The notes: a model not told the origin generated them from the letters alone. Shown: positions 45,101-57,767, counted from the stretch's first letter. The stretch is 64,000 bases of DNA from Flammula alnicola (GCA_015499995.1 JADNRV010000091.1:62001-126000), one strand, 5' to 3'. Program-made: numbers and translations.

Positions 45101-48100
45101 TAGGGTATCGGCCGATCTTGCGAATTGGCGCCTGACTCTTCAGGTGGTTCTAAAGCTCAGTCTGGCGGAGCGGACCCACTTGATGACCTTTTCCCCCGCG
45201 TTGAACTCGACGGTATTCTCAAAGGAACCACCATCTTGACTGATGCGAAGAGTGATGCTTGGAAGACGAAGAAAGAAGCACTGGAGGCTTTACAAGCATT
45301 GCTCGATCAGGGAAGCAATAAACGCCTCAAATCTAGCATGGGTAAAGTCTCTCTTTGTCGATCCTTACGTTTCTAATATTAACCTGCGTTTCAAAAGGTG
45401 AAATCGGGCAGATTCTCAAAGCCAGAGTGACGGACACAAACAAAGCCGTCCAGGTTTTGGCTCTCGACATAGTGTCACGTATAGCGACTGGCATGGGGAA
45501 ACCATTTGATAAACATGCTCGCCTCTTCGTTTTGCCCATATGCACTGTCCTCTCAGACCAAAAGGCTAATATTCGAGCTGCTGGCGTGCAAACGCTGACC
45601 GCCATTGCCGAAGCATGCGATGGTGTTGAATGCATGATCGCAGGCGTCACGACAGCCCTTGAAACCACCAATCCTCTGCAAAAAGCTACGCTCATCCAAT
45701 GGATAGTTGATTGGTTCAAGGAGCACGACCCAACTTCTTCTCTCGATTTGCGTGGTTGGGTCCCAATTATTGTCTCCTCTCTTGATGACCGCAACAGTGA
45801 TGTACGCAAAGGCGCACAAGCTCTTCTGCCAACCCTTATTCAATGCTCAAGTTTCGACTTCGTTATGCAACAGACGAACTCGCTTAAGCCAGCCTCGAGG
45901 TCAAGTGCCGTACCAATCATCCAGGCTGCTCGACCTGCAGCCGCCGAATCCGTTCCATCGGTTCCAAAAACGGTCGCAGTTGCAAAGATTGCCGCTTCGC
46001 CTGATCCACCTCCAGCAAGTCCTGGCCGAGAATCACCTGTTGCTGCTTCGATGCCAGAGAGCAAACCTGCCGTTGCCAAAGGTTTAGGTGTCCGTCGCAA
46101 ACTACCTCAGAGTCTTAGCAGGCCAGATTCTCGAGCAGAAAGCATCGATTTAGCCAGCAAACCGGCCGCTATCAAGAAACCTATTCCGGCAAGTACCGTA
46201 TCGGTAAAACAACCTGCTGCTTCTTCTGCGCAGAATACATCCCTGCCTTTCTCGAACATGAACCTCGAAACGAAGAAAGCGAGATTGGCGAAGGATGCCA
46301 GTCGATGGGTCAACGAAGGCGGTCCGACACGGAAAGACCTTGCGGAGGCGTTGCAAACTCAAATGGAGCCGCATGCATCTAAAGAGCTTGTTGCGCGTTT
46401 ATTCAGCCACGACCACAACGCCGTCAACGATCACATAAGCGGGTTAACCACTATAGCAGAATTTTATACGGGGGCTTTGGATGCCGATGAAAACATCGAA
46501 AAACTGTGCCTTGCAAATCTCGACCTTCCGCTCAAGTACATCTCCATCAAATTCCATGAACCACAGCCCAATCTCATATCGAAATGTCTCGACGTCGCCG
46601 AAGCGATCTTAACTTTTCTTCGGAGTGTCAACTATCAGCTAACTGATAATGAGGCGCTCTGCTTTGTGCCTACCATTGTCTACAAGGTACGAATCGCTTT
46701 TCCCTTTGATTTGTTGGAAACTTACAATTTCGTCTCAGCTCGGTGACGCACGAGAACAGGTTCGGGTTCGGGTCCAACACATAATTCGAAGCCTTCCCAC
46801 CGTCTACGCATACAGTCGGGTCTTTCAGCTACTTTTGGACCATGGCTTGAAGGCGAAAGTAGCTAAAACGCGACAAGGTACCTTGGATGAGTTGTCTGCG
46901 ATACTGAAAAAATCCGGTATGGGGGCATGCGAGCCAGCGAAGGCTTTCCCAGCAATAGCATCCCTTTTGTCGGATAAAGATGCTCAAGTACGCAAGTCAA
47001 CACTAGGAACATTGAGGTATGGCAAAGTTTCACAAAGTTGGAAGAGAAGTTGTGGCACTAACTCGAAATGTAGTGAAGCGTATACCCTCGTTGGGGAGAA
47101 GGTGTGGTCATTGGTCGGGCCTCTCTCTGCGAAAGATAAGACACAACTAGAAGAACGACTGCGTCGCGTGCCCGGTCCAAGTTCTCAAGGCAAATCTGAA
47201 CCTACGATAGCGTCTGCTCCTACTCATACCCTTGATTCTGCTCCTGTCCCTGCTGTCTCTCGCCTAACCACTAATGTCCCAAGACCAGCGAGTCCATCTA
47301 TTGCGTCTATTTCTCGGATAGCTCGTCCCCAATCGCCTGCAAACATCTTGCGCTCGGCTTCGCCAGTTCCATCAGCACGGCCAGAATCACCTGCTCGTGC
47401 CGCAATCGGAAGTAACGTCGCACCTCCTACTATGCCTTCCTCTCCAAACAAGGCCAGACCAAGAAGCATGCTTCCCTCACGACTCGGTCGGCCTCGTACA
47501 AATGTAGCTCAACCATCCTCGAGTCTACAAACCCGCGAAGGTGCACCTCCAACCCAAGCACCTATCTATGAGTCCGTCGTCGCTGCTCCTCCAAGCCCTC
47601 AACCTGCTGTTCCCAGATACGACAACTCCCCTGCTCGAACGGAAAATCCACCGCAGAGCGAAGCTTCAGACGATATCACACTTACAATATCCAGCATCTT
47701 GAGCAGCGATCCTTCTCGTAGCGTTGATGCTCTGAAAAAAATTCAGAAAATCCTTTCTGTCGGGCCTGATAATGGACCGTCATCACCTCAATATCGCGAG
47801 CTCGCTGAACATACCGAGGGTCTCATTGAGACGATAACCTTGCAAATGGCTCATGTTTTCGAACATCCAAACGACCTTATTCTGGATGAGAACTTTCGGC
47901 TCGCCAAGCATCTAATACAAACACTCAATAACTTCTGCGACCATTCCTTCTTGGCCGAATCGTTAACGGTTGAAATCCTAACCGCTCTTTTGGAAGAGTT
48001 GACTCTTCGCCTTCTTGAGACCGACGACAGCCCTGTGAAAAAAGTGAAAGACCTCTCTCGCTTCATCAACATGATTATCTTGCGCCTATTTGCGACTGGA

Positions 48101-49363
48101 AGGAGAATGTCTATATTCAGGCAAGTATAGAAAATTCCTCCGCAAGTTATGATACTTACCCGCTTATCTAGAGCTCTCTTCGCGCTACTTCTACAAATTG
48201 TCAAACCATTCCCAAGCAATGGTGTTCTTCCAGATTCCAAAGAATCGAAAGTGGCAGAATTGGTGTTAAAGTGTGTCTGGAAATTGGCCAGGAATATACC
48301 TCAAGATCTCGGCGAAGCCCTCTTGGATCCTGTGGAATTATTCCCTGCCATTGAGCATTTCTTACAATCTGTACCGCCCAATGAATGGCGAGCACGGGCC
48401 ACAAACAAGGTGCCGTGTGGAGATATGCCGCTCAGGACAATCAAGGTCATCATCCAACACATTGTTGGTGAGTTCTGGTGTTCACATTTGTAAAATTTCC
48501 AGTTGCTCATTTAGGTTTAGCTCATTACGGAGACGATGTATACGAACTGCTTTCCGCTCATTTGACGATCCTTCCGCGACAATTGTGTATCCCTACGTGT
48601 ATCGAATTCTGAACTCGAGCGCCAAGGGGGCGAATGCTGATGCAACGATCTCGCGGCGGAATGGGAAAGGGAATGACTATGTTGATCCTGTTTCACCCGG
48701 ATCCAGTCGACCTTTATCTCCACAAGAGACCACATCATCTGTGCATTCTAATCCTCGACATACCAGCCACAGAACGAGCCCGAGTTCCTCCTCTACACAC
48801 GGCAATGGCCAATATTCCCCCAACGTCGAAGAACCAGACCCGGATGCACAGTTGCTCGTCATCATCGGTCATATCTCGAGCGAAACTACCGGTGCCCTAC
48901 ATAAGGAAGGAATCACGGAGCTGCATCATTTCTTGAAAGCCTATCCTCACAAGCGACCTCGTGTGGAGAAATTGCTAGAGTCAACGGGCGCAGCCTTCAG
49001 GAAATACATCAACCGAGCATTAGCTAGTCGCGCGGCCGAAGATCAAGAACGCAATGTCGCAGTCGCTGATACCCTGTCAAGTAAGTAATTTTTAGATTTC
49101 TTCTTCAGTCCGCAGGAAATAAACTGGCTATAGAACTGGAATTCAATAACCATGAAGCCCAGAAGAGTCCTCCCATTGCCGGAAACGGCAATTTCCCAGA
49201 CACGGCAACAAAGTCTCCCCCTCGAGCATCGTCAATTCTAGAGGGAGCAGACCATCAACAGAAGCTTTCCAGGCTGCATGATATCTTCCAGTATCGATCC
49301 AGTACTTTGAGTGCTGGATCTTCACAGGGCCGTTCGACACCTTCACGGACTTCTATGGGTTGA
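42140..49363 (+). CDS. XMAP215/Dis1-family TOG-array microtubule polymerase
   Basis: Very large protein, roughly 2,000 residues, of the XMAP215/Dis1/Stu2/CKAP5 family, which binds tubulin through TOG domains and speeds microtubule plus-end growth. It starts MDGPPPQEEDFTSLPISERL with HKNWKARVSAYESLI (TOG1). TOG2 begins NLKSSKWKERKEALDDLATL. A Pro/Ala/Lys linker follows, then TOG3 (LEDANWKTRLAALDELTAW) and TOG4 (SDAWKTKKEALEALQALLDQ). A second linker leads to a fifth array resembling TOG5 (VAKTRQGTLDELSAILKKSG; FPAIASLLSDKDAQVRKSTL). A basic Ser/Pro linker and a helical C-terminal region follow, ending STPSRTSMG. About 20 introns. Budding- and fission-yeast relatives have two TOGs; this layout is closer to animal proteins. 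Confidence 0.9.
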
Positions 49364-49752
49364 TTGTTTCATATTTGACAATGTATTACTATTTTTATAT
49401 GCTTTCGGGACAGTAGACTGTCATTCTTAACACACGGTGTACGTACATAAACATCAGCATAACCCATTTCGAGAACACTCTTCTATAATGCGATTTTGAG
49501 GGCTGAAGTGCCTGGAGAGCAATAGGTCCGAGCCGATCCGGGAAGCTGTACTGTTATTTGCGTCTGCTTTGTTTAGAAGGCCTTAGCATTTCCGTTGGGG
49601 ATCATGGTCAACTGTGCCGCCTTATGATGGAATAGAAAGAAACGACCAAAACATAACCGCGTTGCAGTTCAAGACCCGGCCAACGCTCAATCTAGCCTTA
49701 TATGCTCGCGAGAGAAACCTAACATAGCCTTCTTCATCCTTCATCTACAACC
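49364..49752. other. Intergenic region between the TOG-domain and acyltransferase genes
   Basis: These 389 bases hold a 3' flank and the promoter of the acyltransferase gene. A weak AT-rich element (CTTATATG, near 49697) lies about 55 bases before its start. Nothing else seen. Confidence 0.5.
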
Positions 49753-52495
49753 ATGTCGCCTTCCGAGAAAACACTCACCTATGACGCTGCGATACTCTTC
49801 TGGAGGACAATAACTCAAATATTCTTCAGAGAAGTTCGTCCTCGTGGAGCCTATCATATCCCTAAACATGGTCCTGTCATTTTCGTTGGGGCTCCACACA
49901 ACAATCAAGTAAATACACAGATTTTCTTTATTTCTACGCTTTTTGAGCTATCTTGCTTCAGTTCCTTGATCCTCTGCTCCTGAGTTTGGAGGTCTACAGA
50001 GAAACCCACCGACACGTCCAATTTCTCACAGCAGCTGCAAGTATGCAACGAAAATGGGTTGGGTTCTTTGCCAGATTAATGGACAGCAGTAAGCCAGAGT
50101 TGCTCATTTCTGGAACATAAGTGTGTCTTACCTTTTGCTAGTTCCTGTTTCTCGAGCTGCAGATATGGCTAAACCTGGCGCAGGTCGAATATGGCTATCA
50201 CCAGATGATCCTTGTCTTGTTCTTGGTGAAGGAACCAAATTTCTCGAGGAATTCTCCCCCCGAATGCAGATCTTGCTCCCCAAATCAGTCAATTCAGCCG
50301 TTGCTGAAGTGGTTGAAGTAATTTCGGACACCGAGTTGCGAGTGAAGAAAGAGTTTGGAGGAGAAAGCGGGAAGGGAACAGCACGAATACGCGACAAATA
50401 TCAAGAACTAAAAGCTGAAGGCATCAAGGGCTTCGAGTACAAAAAGCTACCTTTTGTTGACCAACAAGACATGTACCGCCATGTTTATCAATGCTTAACG
50501 AAAGGCGGAAGCATTGGTATTATGCCTGAAGGTACTGTGAGTCTGTCTTTTCAACAAATTCAATTTAATCATGATCCTGAGTTTAGGTGGAAGTCATGAT
50601 CGTACAGACCTGCTACCACTGAAGGCGGGAGTGTCAATCATGGCCCTCGGAGCTATGGCGAACGACCCAAACGTACAAGTCAAAATCGTTCCGGTTGGTC
50701 TTTCTTACTTCCATGCACACCGATTCCGCTCCCGAGCCGTAGTGGAGTTCGGATCGGCTTTGGACGTCCCACCTGAGCTTGTTGAGATGTTCAAACAAGG
50801 AGGAACCCAGAAAAGAGAGGCCGTGGCTAAATTCCTTGATCTGATTTATAATGGTCTGAAAACCGTTACTATCCGAGCCCCAGACTATGATACTCTCATG
50901 GTAGGTTTATTGTTACCCATTCTTGAAGACAGCCTGATTGAAATTCTCTCCTGATGCAGCTCATCCAAGCCGTGCGCCGTCTGTACAAAACTCCAGGCCA
51001 ACACCTGACTTTAGGTCAAGTTGTTGAGTTAAACCGGAGACTGCTAGAAGGTTACGTACATTTCAAGGACGAACCTCGCGTGCAAAAGCTACGCGAAGAT
51101 GTTCTGAAATACAATCGTCGTGTTCGAGATCTAGGTCTTCGGGATCATCAAGTAAGGCTGGTATATGTGTGCCATATTCAGAGTCTCACTGTGAGGTCAG
51201 GTTCCACGAGCACAGAAAGCAGGCTGGAAGACCCTTGGTCTGCTCACATACCGCGTCTGTCTCCTCCTTGTTTGGACAATCCTTGCTCTACCAGGCACCA
51301 TCCTCAATTCACCAATCCTCATCTTGGCATCTATAGTATCGAGAAAGAAAGCCAAAGGTATGTCATTGTCCGCATGTTTGTAGTTATCAACCAAGTAGCT
51401 CACTCATAAACATTCAGCCGCTCTCGCTGCGTCTGTCGTTAAAATTGCGGGTCGCGACGTTCTAGCGACGTGGAAGATTTTAATCGCTATGGGCGTTACC
51501 CCTGTTCTCTACGCGTTCTACGCAATTCTCGCCACTGCCATTGCCGTGCGTGCCAAAGCTCCACTCAAATGGAGGATTTGGACCCCTTTCCTCGTCGCCG
51601 TATCTTTGCCTTTCATGAATTACGCGGCACTTAAATTCGGTGAAGCTGGCATGGACGTACTCAAGTGAGCCAACCTATATCTCCCATATTGTCTTGTAGC
51701 AATAACCTCGTTTAAAGGTCTCTTCCTCCTCTTATCATTGCTCTTGTCCCTGGACAACAGCGTTCCCTAGACAAACTCAAAGCAACGAGGATTGACCTCT
51801 CGAACCAAGTTGCCAGCCTTATCAACGATTTCGGACCGAAATTGTACGATGACTTTAACGAGGTCTGCATTATTTCTGCTTTTGTGCATCCTACACCAAC
51901 TCATCTTTTCTTTTAGGCGCGGATCCTTGTTCCCTCAGCTAGTGCCCCACCATCCAGTGGCCCTAGCGGTCTATGGAGGAGAAAAAGCAGTACGGGTGCT
52001 GTGGATGCGCAAGGACTTGGACTTACACATCCAATGACCTGGATTGACGAACGACTTTTCGGCTGGAGTCGTAGCTCGAAACGCGGGACGAGTGCATGGA
52101 GTGGACCCATCGATGACATCAGCAGAATCCACACACCTGATGATTCAGATGATTCAGACACTGGTGACTATGATAACGTCGTTGGATTGGTATCGGCGAA
52201 TGATGAAGGAGGCCTTAAAGTTCCCATGCAAAAGTCGCGCAGCCGGCAAAGTTCTTACGCTGACTTGCAGCGCCTCCGCATGGCACCTATTACCACCATT
52301 CATCAAAGTATAGCGCGTTCGGAAGCAAAAGACGAAGAAGACGCTTCACCACCTCTCTCTCCACACCGGGCACGACGAGCCTCTCTGTCAGATGGTGTGG
52401 CTCTCAAACGCATTGCATCGCTAGATCCCGAAGAACCTTTCAACGAAGCAACACAAGATTTGAACGAAGAGATCTCGCATACGAAATCGGAATAG
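49753..52495 (+). CDS. Glycerol-3-phosphate/DHAP acyltransferase, SCT1/GPT2-like
   Basis: ER membrane enzyme catalysing the first acylation step of glycerolipid synthesis. It begins MSPSEKTLTYDAAILFW, and the acyltransferase motif I is VIFVGAPHNNQFLDPLLL, completed across the first intron with the catalytic His and Asp (H-x4-D). Later blocks are IPVSRAADMAKPGAGRIWL, YQCLTKGGSIGIMPEGGSHD (motif III, split by an intron) and VKIVPVGLSYFHAHRF (motif IV). Three to four membrane segments follow (LLVWTILALPGTILNSPILI; VTPVLYAFYAILATAIAVR). The tail is Ser/Asp-rich and likely phosphorylated, as in yeast Sct1/Gpt2. About seven introns. Whether it prefers the acceptor G3P or DHAP is not visible. Confidence 0.92.
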
Positions 52496-52644
52496 GTACT
52501 AGGTCGCTCGCAAAGAGAGAGGCCAAGTATAGCATCAGCGTTGTTTTTGCGTACACTTCTTCTGTCTTCGTACATTGCACCAGTGGACATAATTCTAGTT
52601 CATAACCCATGTACATGGAATATTTATAGAATGTTTACCGAATT

Positions 52645-54502
52645 TTAAGCCGTCTTCTTGGTAAGAATCTCAACTCCGGTCTCCGTGATCCTGTCAGTGA
52701 TATTAGGCGGCTGGAAGTGAAGAAGGGACCGGTATGCTTACAGAAGAGTATCTTCGAATTGTGCACTTTTCTTGCCGTCAGTGGTAGTGGCCGTCCAGTT
52801 GTCGGGCCAATGCACATCGCCCCAGTTGGTGCCGAGATTGAGCATCTATCGTCAGTGTGGTCAGTCATCAAGATATAATCAAGAAAGAAACAAGCAACGC
52901 ACAGGCTCAATGGTGAAAGTCTAGCAACGAATTGATATTCATGACATGGCATATACTTGAGAGAAAGATTTAGACTCACCATTCCAGCTTTCATAGTTCC
53001 GACTGCTTTGTTTTTGGCATAATGGGGTATATTGGGTGAACCGTGGAAGAGATCATTGACACCATGTCCGGTATATGTACGAACGACGGCACAGCCGTTC
53101 GCTCGTGCTATTGGTTCACTATTGATAAAATGGCTTCAACTTCCAAGAGCCGAGGAATGGATCAAACGACTGACATAGCTTTACCCAAATCACGGAATAA
53201 CGCTCCTGGTTTGCAGATTTTGATGGCCTCGTCCAGACTCTCGCGTGTAGTGCGAATAAGCTTTTTGGCGTCTTCGTCTATCTCGCCTACCGGGTATGTC
53301 TCGTTGAGGTCTCCGTGGAAACCTGTGTATATAAGATTAAGCGAGTCCGACGAAAAATTAGCTGAACCAACGTACCGTCGTAATAAACCGATACATCTGA
53401 ACAACTGAAGTGTGAGTTTCGTACTGCTCGCGGTCATGTATAAAAATTGAGCCTACCGATATTGACGATATCTCCTTCTTTCAATTTCCGCTGGTCAGGA
53501 ATACCATGGCAGATAACTTCATTCACTGATCTGCGTGGAGAGGGTGAGGAATAAATGAGCTGTCCTCATGAAACAGAAGGGTGGATACCAATATGGACTT
53601 ACGTGCACACGGACTTGGGATAATTCCGATAACCCAGAGGCGACGGGTAAGCATTTCGCTCGATGGTGGCATTATGCACAACCTCATCAATTTCTTCTGT
53701 CGTTATACCTGGCCGGACATGTGCCGCGGCGATATCTAAAACTTCCCTTGTGAGCTAAGCCGAAAGTCAGATTTCTGTCGATTGGGCGGTGCCAGGAGAT
53801 ACGTACCCGGCAGACAGTGCGCATCTTTTCGATTTCGGCGGGGCTCAGTATTCGAGGTGGTTGGCCGGCCTGTTGGATCTCGGACAGCGGCTTTCCTATG
53901 ACGCGAGAAGATTGTGAATAGGCCAAATTAGCACATTGAATTGAGGCACTTACCGCCTGCCGCGACGTAGTCTGGTCGAGGGATATGATCGGGGACTTTT
54001 CGCGTTGGCGATAACGGATATACTGGCCGCATCGTTCCCGTAAAACTGTAGTTAGGGAAGGGGTTGTAGGTCCCATCTGCGTATATACTTGTGTCATAAC
54101 GGCCCTCCAACGAAAAAGTTAATGACGGTACCTGTAGGCAAATTAGCTCCTCCTGTTTTTGCGAGATCGTGGACAATTTTGTGCGTTTTCTGGGATGATG
54201 GCTCAGTCGCCCCGTATTTACTTGATCGCTCTCAGACTAACCCCTGTGCGTTATGTAGGGCATCAGATGCTGTTGTTAGGAACATAAGCAGACAAGGCAA
54301 GGCTCACATCCTGCCTTGAAACACTCTTGTCCGCAATAGAACGACCCCCGAATTCCCAGTCTAAAATTTGTTGTTGTGTGAATTGGGCGGCCGTATAGCA
54401 GCAGATCGTGAGGACTGACTTGGCGCATGTGGGGCATTCTAAGCGCGACGGCGGGTTGCCATTGGGACAAGATTGGCTCTGACACGGAATTCCAGTAGAC
54501 AT
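52645..54502 (-). CDS. MAP1: Methionine aminopeptidase 1
   Basis: Cytosolic enzyme that removes initiator methionine from nascent proteins. The start [15 protein letters not shown] begins the N-terminal zinc-finger region ([21 protein letters not shown]), which links MetAP1 to ribosomes. The catalytic domain includes [40 protein letters not shown] with VICHGIPD, the metal ligands in [43 protein letters not shown] and the last ligand in [10 protein letters not shown]. The MetAP1-specific zinc finger distinguishes it from MetAP2. About eight introns. The C-terminus is EILTKKTA. It converges with the acyltransferase gene across 149 bases. Confidence 0.95.
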
Positions 54503-55161
54503 GAGAGGGAGGATAATGACTGAAGGTGGACAACAGTTGTAGGTCCTTGACAGACTCAGAGTTTGTCAAATCCCGAAAGCATCGAAGTGATCGGAGCGCT
54601 GGTGCTATGTAATATTTATCGATCACCCCTGACATAAACAAATTTAATTACTTCCAAGGAGATTGTCGAAAAAGCCAAAAATCGCGAGAATTTGTTGCAG
54701 AACCCATGAAGAAAGCGGTTTCAATTTAGGTTGCAAGGGTGGGCGCTTGAAATTTTGGAGTTGCTACAGGTGGTGATGTGATGATGTCTAAGGTTTTGTG
54801 ATTGAAAATGGATGGGCGATGGTGGCGAGTGCGGATTAGAGGGAATTGCATATTAACGAGCCGTACTTTCGAGGAGGATATATACACATGTAGGGTTAAA
54901 AAGAGTTTCAATGGAATGCAGGTTGGGTGAGCAAAAAATAAAAATATGTGCAAGTGAAGAGGGCCAAAAAATGTCTGAGGGCGAAGTCAATAAAACGATG
55001 CAAGACGTCGAAAGCGGAACAGCAAAGCAATTAGAGTAAAGTAGAGTTATATGTAATAGGTTTATGGACGTGATCATGGATGGATGAGGTGGAGAGATGT
55101 CGTTGGATGCCGAAGAGAGGAGCAGGGGTTGGCGAAAGAGAAGCACGGCCGAGCAAGCGAA
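54503..55161. other. Intergenic region upstream of MAP1
   Basis: These 659 bases lie between the MAP1 start and the 3' end of the next gene. Short minus-strand open frames such as 54726-55146 lack motifs and probably belong to an untranslated 3' region. Confidence 0.5.
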
Positions 55162-55788
55162 TTAAGAGTCGATGGGGTCGACTTTGAAGGAGGTTCGTGG
55201 GTCGCTGGCGGCTTTGCGCAGAGCTCTGAAATGCGACTGGCCAAAGATGTCGACCAAATACGATTCGTTGGCGTTGATCCAAGATGCCGGAGGTAGCCCA
55301 CGGACGGTGCGAGATCCGTCTGAGGCATCAATCAAGGCGACGGTTACAACACCGGTAAGAAGACATTGCAACAAGTTGAGGATGTCCTGAATAGGACTGC
55401 AGATCCTCCGGACGGACTCGAAGGTATCGCTGTGGAAAACCATTTCCCATTGTATCCGTCGTTCGGGGGAGAAGAAAGACGAGGCATGGACAGGGAGCTG
55501 AAGTCTTAATTTTGGGCCGGCTGGAAGATTGACCGACGAGCGCCATATCGAAGCCATTTCGATAGAAAAGAGGATGCGACCGTCCTGCAAGGGCACTTCG
55601 GTCCAATTATGGTCGCGGACCAGCTGGCTCTTGAGGTTGGTGAGCCAACGAAGAGCCCGAGCATAGGTAGCTCCCAAGGCGTCGGCAGTGGTTAGTGGGA
55701 TATGTGTGATTTGAGCCCACTGGTCCATGTTGGCGACATTGCTGGAAAATACGACCTCGGTTCTTGTTTTTGACAGTTCGGCTTGCAT
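55162..55788 (-). CDS. Unknown conserved-looking protein, single exon
   Basis: Intronless open frame of 208 codons starting MQAELSKTRTEVVFSSN. The frame stays open upstream to 56160, but the segment before this Met reads as a 5' untranslated region and promoter; the Met precedes a normal-looking protein with mixed composition. The sequence shows alternating polar and hydrophobic stretches (RWLTNLKSQLVRDHNW; IQDILNLLQCLLTGVVTVAL) and no signal peptide, zinc motif or known catalytic signature I can name. It ends RKAASDPRTSFKVDPIDS. In this intron-rich region an intronless gene is unusual. Function unknown. Confidence 0.6.
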   Translation of the reverse strand: MQAELSKTRTEVVFSSNVANMDQWAQITHIPLTTADALGATYARALRWLTNLKSQLVRDHNWTEVPLQDGRILFSIEMASIWRSSVNLPAGPKLRLQLPVHASSFFSPERRIQWEMVFHSDTFESVRRICSPIQDILNLLQCLLTGVVTVALIDASDGSRTVRGLPPASWINANESYLVDIFGQSHFRALRKAASDPRTSFKVDPIDS

Positions 55789-56279
55789 GATGGCGATGGG
55801 AAGTGGTCTAGAGTGAGCAGGGTGAGAAAAAGGAAAGAATAGGGATAAGAGAGAGGAAATATACCGGACGACGCGTCGGGAGAAGGAGCAAGAGAGGAGG
55901 ATAAGGGAGAGAGTCAGAGAAGAAGCATGGCAGTTTGGGGCAGGTTTATGTAGAGGACCCTGGCGGCGAAGAAAAACGAATATTAAAGGGATCACCGATT
56001 CCAGGCTGGCATTGATGCAGGCATTTGGGCCGTCGGGCGAAAATACACGTGTATTCACCCCGACAACAAATTTAGGACCCCAGGTACCCACCCCCTCGCA
56101 ACCACGCCAGAGCGACCCAACAACGCACGACTCCTTCCCACAGGCACTAGAGCGCAGCAATCCAATCCAAGAGTCAAGTACATCGTCGTTTGTTCTCCCA
56201 ACACTGCGCCGTCCTCATATCGCCAATACTCCAGGTCACATGTCACCCATATCTCTTCTTCTTTTCTTCTACCACCACA
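55789..56279. other. Divergent promoter region
   Basis: These 491 bases lie between the unknown gene (-) and GCN3 (+). The upstream extension of the minus frame covers much of it, but I see no start that would make it coding. No TATA box stands out. Confidence 0.45.
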
Positions 56280-57767
56280 ATGGACGCTCAGAGTCCGCCA
56301 TTTGATATATATGCCGCTTCCAGCGCATCCTTAAGAACGAGGAGGTCCGTTTCTGTCACCTCCGGCATGTACCCTTATCAATCAATGATGTCAGATATCT
56401 ACCCCTCTTGCTGCTATCCTTGCCCTTACCGAGCTCATAGAAAATTCAGATGGTATGTCATATCCATCTCCAGTCCGCATAGACTCACCCAAGCCAAGCG
56501 GGGACCATGTTCGAACTCGTCAAGGCGCTCAACGATGGCGCTGAGGATCTAAAGAAACAAACGTCCAATCCAATCAGTCTGAATGCAGGTTGTGAACTGT
56601 TCATCGCATTCGTGACCTTGTTTCCCCATGATTCCGCGGTAGGCCTTCCGTCTTGTTCTTGCTTTCCCGGTCCTAACCATCGTGGCTAGAATTTCACTGA
56701 TTTAAAGAAAGAACTCATTCGACAAGGCCAAAATTATGCAACGGAAGCTCTCACTTATCGCAAAAAAATGCAGAACTAGCGTTCGGGTTCATTAAAGACG
56801 GCTCTGTGGTAAGTTTACTGAACTTTATTTCTTAATTTCCACCAGGAATTCAATTCCTTTGCCTCGCGTCAGATCCTCACGCATTCTTACTCGCGAGTAG
56901 TGATGCAAACACTCCTCCTTGCGCACAAACGGAAGCGTATATCAGGTACCGGGAAACTTCTAGCCGAACTATAGTGCAAACTAACTGACTTTATTTTCTT
57001 TCTCCAAAGTTTTCGTCACAGAAGCACGTCCTCGCGGTCTGGGGTATGTGAATTATTGTTTATTTATTTCCTGGGAATAATCTTGAAAGTCGAATCACAG
57101 GATAAAAACTGCTGAAGCCCTTACAGCGGCAGGTGTGCCCAGCACTGTAATCCTGGACTCCGCAGTAGCCTACGTCATGGACAAGGTAGACTTCGTCCTC
57201 GTTGGCTCGGAAGCAGTTGTTGAGAGTGGCGGACTCGTGAACGCGGTTGGCAGCAATCAAATTGCTATCATCGCTAGAGCAGCCAATAAACCCTTCTACG
57301 CACTGGCAGAAAGGTATTTTTATATTAATTACATGATATCGATCCAATCGCTGACACAAGACTCTGTATCAGCTACAAGTTTCACCGCCTGTTTCCGCTA
57401 TCACAGTACGATCTCCCTAGTCATAATTCAAAAATCCTTTCATTTCCCCGTCCTCTCCTGGCCGACCGCTCCTCTCCGATAAACACGTCACTCCATAATT
57501 CCACCTCATCCACAAATGAATCGTCAATTCCCACCAAAGATAAACCGGATCTCGTCCCTCCAAGAATAACGCAAGAACAAATTTCCCAGAACAATCCTGA
57601 TGTAGATTACACAAGGCATGTACTCTGTGATCCTTCTTTCCGAAATTGAGACACTGATGCCTCAAATGGTAACTAGGCCTGATCTGATATCTCTCGTCTT
57701 CTCGGATGTGGGCAGTTTAACGCCCGAAGGCGTCAGTCAATATCTTGTCGGCATGTTCGCTGGATGA
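56280..57767 (+). CDS. GCN3: eIF2B alpha subunit (GCN3-like), carrying two apparent frameshifts
   Basis: Regulatory subunit of the eIF2B exchange factor that senses phosphorylated eIF2. Recognisable blocks are MDAQSPPFDIYAA; after a shift FQRILKNEE; LAAILALTELIENSDAGTM; LNDGAEDLKKQTSNPISLNA; NYATEALTYRKK; after a second shift AELAFGFIKDGSVILTHSYS; VFVTEARPRGLGIKTAEALT; VILDSAVAYVMDKVDFVLVG; NQIAIIARAANKPFYALAES. A GC-AG intron (57616-57676) precedes the last exon, RPDLISLVFSDVGSLTPEGV. Single-base losses are needed at about 56317 and 56768 to keep the family sequence in frame. They may be real lesions or base-calling errors. I do not write out a repaired product. Confidence 0.85.
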
